Origin: Thermoplasmata archaeon
Lineage (GTDB): Archaea > Thermoplasmatota > Thermoplasmata > Lutacidiplasmatales > UBA184
Direction of reading: 5' to 3'
Assembly: GCA_030039995.1 (NCBI GenBank)
Contig: JASHUL010000090.1
Location: 1-9,118, forward strand
DNA length: 9,118 nt
Translations under genes and position numbers: made by a program
Part shown: positions 5,534 to 9,118 of the stretch, in pieces
Layout of the letters: each line of letters opens with the position of its first letter
Numbering within the stretch: the first letter of the stretch is position 1
Notes under the pieces: generated by a model
The model's input: the letters and a program-made list of their open reading frames with translations, nothing else
What the model was told of the DNA's origin: nothing
Databases searched by the model: none

Positions 5534-6421
5534 ATGCGCTCGCACCGACCGACGCCCGAGCTCGCGCAGCACCTCGAGCAGCTCTACGAACGGTTCCCGT
5601 TCGACCGGTCGTTCGCGGACGACCCGATCTCGACCATCCGTCCCCTCGCCACCGACCGTCGGCGAGGCGAGGTCGCGGGGATCGTCGGGGCCACGCTCGC
5701 GATCGGGAACACGACCGCGATCCGGGGAGCGATCGCCCGCGTCGCGGCGCTCGGGGGCGGCGACGTCGCCTGGTTCCTCCGCCCGGGGAACCGGACGGAG
5801 AGGGCGCGTCGCCTCCGCGACTTCCGCCACCGCTGGATCCGGGGCGACCAGCTCGACCACCTCTTCCGGGTGCTCGCGGACTTCTACGCGCACCACGCGA
5901 CGCTCGAGGAGCCGTTCCTGGCGGGGCTCTCGGCCGGAGGGTTCTCGGTCGGGCTCGACCGGCTCTCCTCGGCGCTGCGGGGCGAGGGGCGCTCGGCCGA
6001 GGTCGGCCCCGCTCCGGCAGGGTACCGCGCGCTGTTCCCGAGCCCCCTCGACCCCTCGGGGAGTCCGTGCAAGCGGCTCACGCTGTTCGTCCGCTGGATG
6101 GTCCGGGAACGGTACCCGGACCTCGGGTACTGGACCGGCGTCCCGACCGGCGAACTGAAGGTCCCCCTCGACCACCACGTCTACTGGATCGCCTACCACC
6201 TCGGGCTGACCGCGCGGCGGACCCGCTCGTGGGACGCCGTCGAGGAGGTCTCGGAGGCGCTCCGCCGGATCGACCCGCTCGACCCGGTGAAGTACGACTT
6301 CGTCCTCTGTCACACCGGGATCTCCGGCGACTGCCCGAAGGAGCGGGACCTCGCGGTCTGCGGCCCCTGTTCCGTACGACCGGACTGCCGGCTGTGGCGG
6401 GGTCGACGGGTGGCGGCGTGA
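5534..6421 (+). CDS. DUF2400/TIGR02757 family protein, endonuclease III-like
   Basis: This is 295 residues from the ATG at 5534; the ATG at 5510 would add eight mostly arginine residues (MGRRRRRS) and probably lies in the promoter. It carries the family's landmarks: LAIGNTTAI near 55-63, SPCKRLTLFVRWMVR (177-191), DLGYWTGVP (196-204), LKVPLDHHV (208-216) and DPVKYDFVLCHTGI (250-263). The C-terminus has C267, C276, C279 and C285 (CX8C-X2-C-X5-C). The last third can be laid on endonuclease III: PLDHHV resembles the VDTHV containing that enzyme's catalytic aspartate (here D213), FVLCHTGISGDC matches the strand into the cluster, and the cysteines resemble its CX6CX2CX5C [4Fe-4S] loop. I infer a DNA-binding, cluster-containing fold; glycosylase or lyase activity is unproven. 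The stop overlaps the next gene by 4 bases. It diverges from the GNAT gene. Confidence 0.85.
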   Translation: MRSHRPTPELAQHLEQLYERFPFDRSFADDPISTIRPLATDRRRGEVAGIVGATLAIGNTTAIRGAIARVAALGGGDVAWFLRPGNRTERARRLRDFRHRWIRGDQLDHLFRVLADFYAHHATLEEPFLAGLSAGGFSVGLDRLSSALRGEGRSAEVGPAPAGYRALFPSPLDPSGSPCKRLTLFVRWMVRERYPDLGYWTGVPTGELKVPLDHHVYWIAYHLGLTARRTRSWDAVEEVSEALRRIDPLDPVKYDFVLCHTGISGDCPKERDLAVCGPCSVRPDCRLWRGRRVAA

Positions 6422-6822
6422 GCGCTCCGTCCGGCGCCGTCGCGATCGACCCCGGGCTCCTCGCCCGGTTCCGCGAGGCGGGCCGCCAGATCGCCTGGCG
6501 CGCCGCGCCCCGCGGGCGGCGCCCGTCGGGTCGCACCGCGCGGGTCGCCCACCTCCACGACGAGGAGGCGCGGGTCGAGGAGTGGGGCACCGCGAAGCGG
6601 CGCGGGATGGCGGTCGACTCCGGGCCGGTCGGGGCGCTCGTCCTGTTGCTCGAGGTGGACCGCCGGGGACCGCCGACTCAGCTCGGGGCCGAGAACGCGG
6701 GCCGCGACCGGGCGTTCCCCTCGGGCGCGATCGTCGCCGGCTGGGGCTCCGTCACCGTGCCGACCGACTCCCGTCCGACCGTGGGCGACCTGGTCGAGCT
6801 CGCCCGTTATGCCCTCGCGTGA
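6418..6822 (+). CDS. Unknown 134-residue protein, translationally coupled to DUF2400 gene
   Basis: It begins at a GTG (6418-6420) overlapping the TGA of the DUF2400 gene as GTGA, the usual sign of translational coupling, and ends at 6820-6822. It is 134 residues, soluble, without membrane segments or cysteines. Visible features are a helical start (IDPGLLARFREAGRQIAWRA, 10-29), an arginine-rich stretch (32-43), a charged middle (AHLHDEEARVEEWGTAKRR, 44-62), a hydrophobic strand (VGALVLLLEVDRR, 71-83), and IVAGWGSVTVPTDSRP (105-120) leading to a final helix TVGDLVELARYAL (121-133). The same frame is open upstream across the DUF2400 gene, but that part reads as Arg/Pro filler. I do not recognise a family. 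The coupling suggests a role alongside the DUF2400 protein, perhaps in DNA maintenance; this is only guilt by association. Confidence 0.62.
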   Translation: MSAPSGAVAIDPGLLARFREAGRQIAWRAAPRGRRPSGRTARVAHLHDEEARVEEWGTAKRRGMAVDSGPVGALVLLLEVDRRGPPTQLGAENAGRDRAFPSGAIVAGWGSVTVPTDSRPTVGDLVELARYALA

Positions 6823-6838
6823 GCCGCCGCCCGAGTTT

Positions 6839-6886
6839 GTTAGGTTTGTGAATCGTTAGGCATTGGAATTGTTAAATAACTGAAAC
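6839..6886 (+). repeat. Three tandem 16-bp elements (GTTA-N7-GAA) upstream of marR
   Basis: Units start at 6839, 6855 and 6871 with exact 16-bp spacing: GTTAGGTTTGTGAATC, GTTAGGCATTGGAATT, GTTAAATAACTGAAAC. All three share GTTA at positions 1-4 and GAA at 12-14; units 1 and 2 match at 11 of 16 positions and units 1 and 3 at 10 of 16. The third unit holds the TATA box. This AT-rich block in a very GC-rich background lies directly before the regulator gene and could be its operator array. The T-rich first unit (from about 6836) might also contribute to termination of the upstream operon. Confidence 0.55.
6871..6880 (+). promoter_or_regulatory. TATA box of the marR-MFS operon, inside a small palindrome
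   Basis: GTTAAATAAC is a GTTA-AA-TAAC inverted repeat and the best TATA-like element in the window. Its centre is about 28 bases before the ATG at 6904. GGAATT just upstream may be part of the TFB recognition element. A MarR dimer covering this palindrome would block TBP, which suggests autorepression released by a ligand. Confidence 0.65.
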
Positions 6887-6903
6887 ACACTGGCGCCGGA
6901 CCG

Positions 6904-7392
6904 ATGTCCGTCGCTTCGCCGCGTCTGGTCGAGCGTCCCGTCTCGAGCCGGGACCTCGTCGAGCCGATCCGCGACGTCTCCCACGAGATCCTGCGGCTGA
7001 TCGTCCCCCAGATGGTCGCCGAGGGGATGGCGCCGTCGACGTTCTGGCCGCTCCACCACCTCGACCGGACGAAGGAGCGGCACCCGAGCCGGCTCGCCCG
7101 TCGCCTCGGCGTGACCCCGGCGGCCTGCACCGCGTCCGTCGACCAGCTCGTCGAGCTCGGCTACGTCGTCCGCCGACCGTCCGAGGCCGACCGGCGCCAG
7201 ATCGAGCTCGCCGTGACGCCGAAAGGCCACCGGGCGCTCGAGGCCGTCTGGCGCGGGTTCGCCACGTCGCTCGAGGAGCGGCTCGTCGGGATCCCGCCGG
7301 ACGAGCTCGCGGTCACGGCCCGCACCCTCTCCACGGTCGCCCGGATCCTTCGCGGCACCTCGAGCGAGTCCCGGTCGGGGGAACGGCCGTGA
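6904..7392 (+). CDS. MarR-family winged-helix transcriptional regulator
   Basis: This is 162 residues. The helix-turn-helix lies at about 60-86 (HPSRLARRLGVTPAACTASVDQLVELGYV), followed by the wing with RRPSEADRRQIELAVTPKG (90-108). The D-R-R signature (96-98) and 'VTPKG' are hallmarks of MarR proteins. Flanking helices at 16-42 and 108-150 would form the dimer interface and ligand pocket. MarR proteins usually repress neighbouring efflux genes and let go when a phenolic or other small ligand, or oxidant, binds. There is no cysteine apart from C75, so a multi-cysteine redox switch is unlikely. The ATG at 6904 is fixed by the TATA box 28 bases upstream. Its stop overlaps the GTG of the MFS transporter (GTGA), so the two are one operon. 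The likely target is its own promoter, which carries three tandem 16-bp elements. Confidence 0.9.
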   Translation: MSVASPRLVERPVSSRDLVEPIRDVSHEILRLIVPQMVAEGMAPSTFWPLHHLDRTKERHPSRLARRLGVTPAACTASVDQLVELGYVVRRPSEADRRQIELAVTPKGHRALEAVWRGFATSLEERLVGIPPDELAVTARTLSTVARILRGTSSESRSGERP

Positions 7393-9008
7393 GCGCGACC
7401 GGTACGTCGAACGGCGCCCTGACGGCCGCGGGCTCGCCGTACGACGCGCGCGCGGCTCGCAACGTGCTGATCGTGATCGCCCTGATGGCGCTCATGGTCA
7501 CCTACGTCGAGACGATGGTGATCCCGGCGTTCTCCTCGTTCGTCGCGTTCTTCGACGACGCGCCCGCGACGACCGTCGTCTGGATCGTCTCCGCCTACCT
7601 CCTGGTCGGCACGGTCGCCACGCCGATCTTCGGTAAGCTCGGCGACAAGTACGGCAAAAAGCGGATGCTCGTGCTCGTCATGAGCCTCTACGCGGTCGCG
7701 GTCGCGCTCGCCGGTTTCTCGCCGAACATCGGGGCGGCGTTCGGCATCGACCGGGCGAACCAGATCTACGTGCTGATCGGGATCCGCGCGTTCCAGGGCC
7801 TCGGGATGGGGATGTTCCCGCTCGCGTTCGCGATGCTCCCCGAGGTGTTCCCGGCGGCCCGCGTCGGCCAGGCGCAGGGGATCGTCTCGGCGATGTTCGC
7901 GGCCGGCGCCTCCCTCGGGCTCGTCGGCGGCGGCTACATCGCCTACACGTCCGGCTGGCAGCTGACCTACCACACCGTCGTCCCGGTGGCGGTCGTCCTC
8001 GCGATCCTCTCCTACTTCATCCTTCGGGAGTCGCCGTTCCTGACGCCGGCGCCGATCGACTTCCCCGGGATCGCCAGCCTCGGCTTCGCGCTCGCGACCG
8101 CGCTCTTCGGGATCACGGAAGGCGCGTACTGGGGCTGGACGAACTTCCACGCGGTCACGTTCGCCGGCCTCCCGTGGGGCGTGCCGGAGTTCTTCCTCCT
8201 CGCCCTCGCCGGCCTCGTGTTCTTCCTCGTCTGGGAGCCGCGCGCGAAGTACCCGGTCGTCTCGTTCGCGGCGCTCAAGAAGCGGAACATCTGGATCTCG
8301 AACGTCAACGGCGTCTTCGTCGGGATGGGGATGTTCCTCGTCTTCATCGGGCTCACGATCCTGGTCGAGTACCCGTACAAGCCCGGGTTCGGGCTGGACG
8401 AGTTCCAGATGGGGCTCGTCTCGGTCCCCTCGTCGATCTCGATGCTCCTGACCGCGCCCCTCTGGGGCCGGTTCGTGAGCCGCAGCGGCCCGAAGCCCGT
8501 GATGATCACGGGGTTCGCGGTGATGGCGCTCGGGGGGCTCGGGCTCGCGGTGTTCCACACGAGCTACTACGAGCTGATGCTGTTCGCGATCCCGGCGCTG
8601 GTCGGGAACGTCGCGGTCCTGATCGCGATGTCGAACATCATCGTCCTCTCGGTCGGTCGGGACGAGCTCGGGATCCAGACCGGCATGAACCAGACGTTCC
8701 GGAATCTCGGCAGCGCGATCGGACCGGTCGTCGCCGCGACCGTCACGGCGAGCTTCCTCACGACGACCTACATCACCGTGCCCGGCGTCCCCGTGCCGGT
8801 CCCGATCCCGACTTACGCGATCACCGGTTTCGAGCTCGTCTTCGGGATCACCGCGGGCCTCGCCCTCGTCGGCTTCCTGCTCGCGCTCGGGCTCCGCAAC
8901 TTCCGCTTCCTCGCCGACGGCACGCGGGCGACGGAGAGCGCGCGGGCCCCGTCCGCCGCGCCCGCGGAGGTCGCGGTGCCGGAGCCGACCGTCGCCCCGC
9001 CGACGTAA
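7389..9008 (+). CDS. MFS multidrug exporter, DHA2 (EmrB/QacA)-like
   Basis: This is a 539-residue major facilitator transporter in the cell membrane, likely a proton-driven exporter of drugs or toxic metabolites. Many hydrophobic helices run from about residue 25 to 503, and the length and spacing suit the 14-helix drug/H+ antiporter family. Motif A, GKLGDKYGKKR (82-92), lies in the loop after helix 2. IRAFQGLGMGMFPLAFAMLPEVFP (132-155) carries motif B, and AAGASLGLVGGGYI (171-184) resembles the antiporter motif C. A second half-repeat shows GRFVSRSGPKP at 360-370. TGMNQTFRNLGSAIGPVVAA (431-450) is also typical of DHA2 members. The C-terminal 25 residues are Ala/Pro-rich and probably cytosolic. 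The GTG start overlaps the marR stop by 4 bases, so the regulator probably controls it. The substrate is not predictable. A tail-to-tail reductase gene begins 27 bases beyond the stop. Confidence 0.93.
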   Translation: MSATGTSNGALTAAGSPYDARAARNVLIVIALMALMVTYVETMVIPAFSSFVAFFDDAPATTVVWIVSAYLLVGTVATPIFGKLGDKYGKKRMLVLVMSLYAVAVALAGFSPNIGAAFGIDRANQIYVLIGIRAFQGLGMGMFPLAFAMLPEVFPAARVGQAQGIVSAMFAAGASLGLVGGGYIAYTSGWQLTYHTVVPVAVVLAILSYFILRESPFLTPAPIDFPGIASLGFALATALFGITEGAYWGWTNFHAVTFAGLPWGVPEFFLLALAGLVFFLVWEPRAKYPVVSFAALKKRNIWISNVNGVFVGMGMFLVFIGLTILVEYPYKPGFGLDEFQMGLVSVPSSISMLLTAPLWGRFVSRSGPKPVMITGFAVMALGGLGLAVFHTSYYELMLFAIPALVGNVAVLIAMSNIIVLSVGRDELGIQTGMNQTFRNLGSAIGPVVAATVTASFLTTTYITVPGVPVPVPIPTYAITGFELVFGITAGLALVGFLLALGLRNFRFLADGTRATESARAPSAAPAEVAVPEPTVAPPT

Positions 9009-9035
9009 AGGTCGCGGCCGGGCGGGCCGGTCGGC

Positions 9036-9118
9036 CTACGAGCAGCCGCTCGTGGAGCCGCAGACCGTGCACGCGTAGCAGGTGCCGCTGCGGACCATGA
9101 TGCCGCCGCAGATCGCGC
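9036..9118 (-). CDS. nrdJ: Adenosylcobalamin-dependent ribonucleotide reductase, C-terminal tail, partial
   Basis: Only the last 26 codons and stop (minus strand, TAG at 9036-9038) are present; the rest lies past the right edge. The tail reads AICGGIMVRSG followed by TCYACTVCGSTSGCS. A C-G-G-I-x-V segment, then C-Y-x-C-x-x-C-G and a terminal G-C-S is the characteristic cysteine-rich end of many class II (B12-dependent) ribonucleoside-diphosphate reductases. There the flexible tail carries cysteines that re-reduce the active-site disulfide and may also bind zinc. The enzyme makes deoxynucleotides without oxygen. The call rests on this short tail alone, so another zinc-ribbon-ended protein remains possible. 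The gene converges with the MFS transporter gene; I see no clear terminator in the 27-base gap. Confidence 0.72.
   Translation of the reverse strand, partial: AICGGIMVRSGTCYACTVCGSTSGCS

Noticed and set aside
4859..6313. A 484-codon minus-strand open frame across the GNAT and DUF2400 genes
   Set aside because: It has low-complexity charged composition and is fully explained as the shadow of DUF2400 and of the GNAT gene in another frame.
7161..8558. A 465-codon minus-strand open frame opposite the MFS gene
   Set aside because: Its Glu/Arg/Asp/His-rich filler mirrors hydrophobic codons of the transporter; it has no promoter or motif.
9009..9035. Possible terminator between the MFS gene and the reductase tail
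   Set aside because: The gap is short and G/C-rich, without a clear stem-loop or T-run on either strand.

Overview
The window reads as chromosomal DNA from a very GC-rich archaeon. Three things point there. Most gene starts lack a Shine-Dalgarno sequence, and AT-rich boxes sit about 25-30 bases upstream of the chosen start codons in otherwise GC-saturated spacers. This is the pattern expected for TATA/TBP promoters making leaderless mRNAs. Gene content (a two-gene nadC-nadA cluster, a PolX-type polymerase, a B12-dependent ribonucleotide reductase tail) agrees with an archaeal or deep-branching chromosome. A GC-rich Thermoplasmata-like lineage is a guess from general resemblance, not something the sequence proves.

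Layout. 1-1117 (+): the end of nadC followed by a complete nadA, giving de novo NAD synthesis steps from quinolinate synthesis to nicotinate mononucleotide. 1176-2123 (+): a prenyltransferase/squalene-cyclase-like alpha-toroid protein of unknown role. 2146-2490 (-): a small membrane protein, divergent from 2594-2989 (+), a small protein with eight cysteines in four CxxC knuckles. 2955-4601 (-): family X DNA polymerase whose C-terminal PHP domain looks decayed. 4647-5441 (-): a GNAT acetyltransferase. It diverges from 5534-6421 (+), a DUF2400/TIGR02757 protein that resembles endonuclease III, with a translationally coupled unknown gene at 6418-6822. 6904-9008 (+): a MarR-type regulator and a DHA2-like MFS exporter, overlapping by 4 bases, behind an AT-rich promoter that carries three tandem 16-bp elements. 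9036-9118 (-): the cysteine-rich C-terminal tail of a class II (B12-dependent) ribonucleotide reductase.

Functionally this is mostly housekeeping: NAD synthesis, deoxynucleotide supply and DNA repair (PolX, DUF2400), plus one regulator-exporter module. I see no mobile elements, CRISPR arrays, rRNA or tRNA genes. The most interesting points are the PolX with a lost PHP active site, the endonuclease III-like signature of the DUF2400 protein with its coupled unknown partner, the 16-bp tandem operator-like array, and the eight-cysteine small protein divergent from a membrane protein. No stretch longer than about 110 bases lacks a gene.
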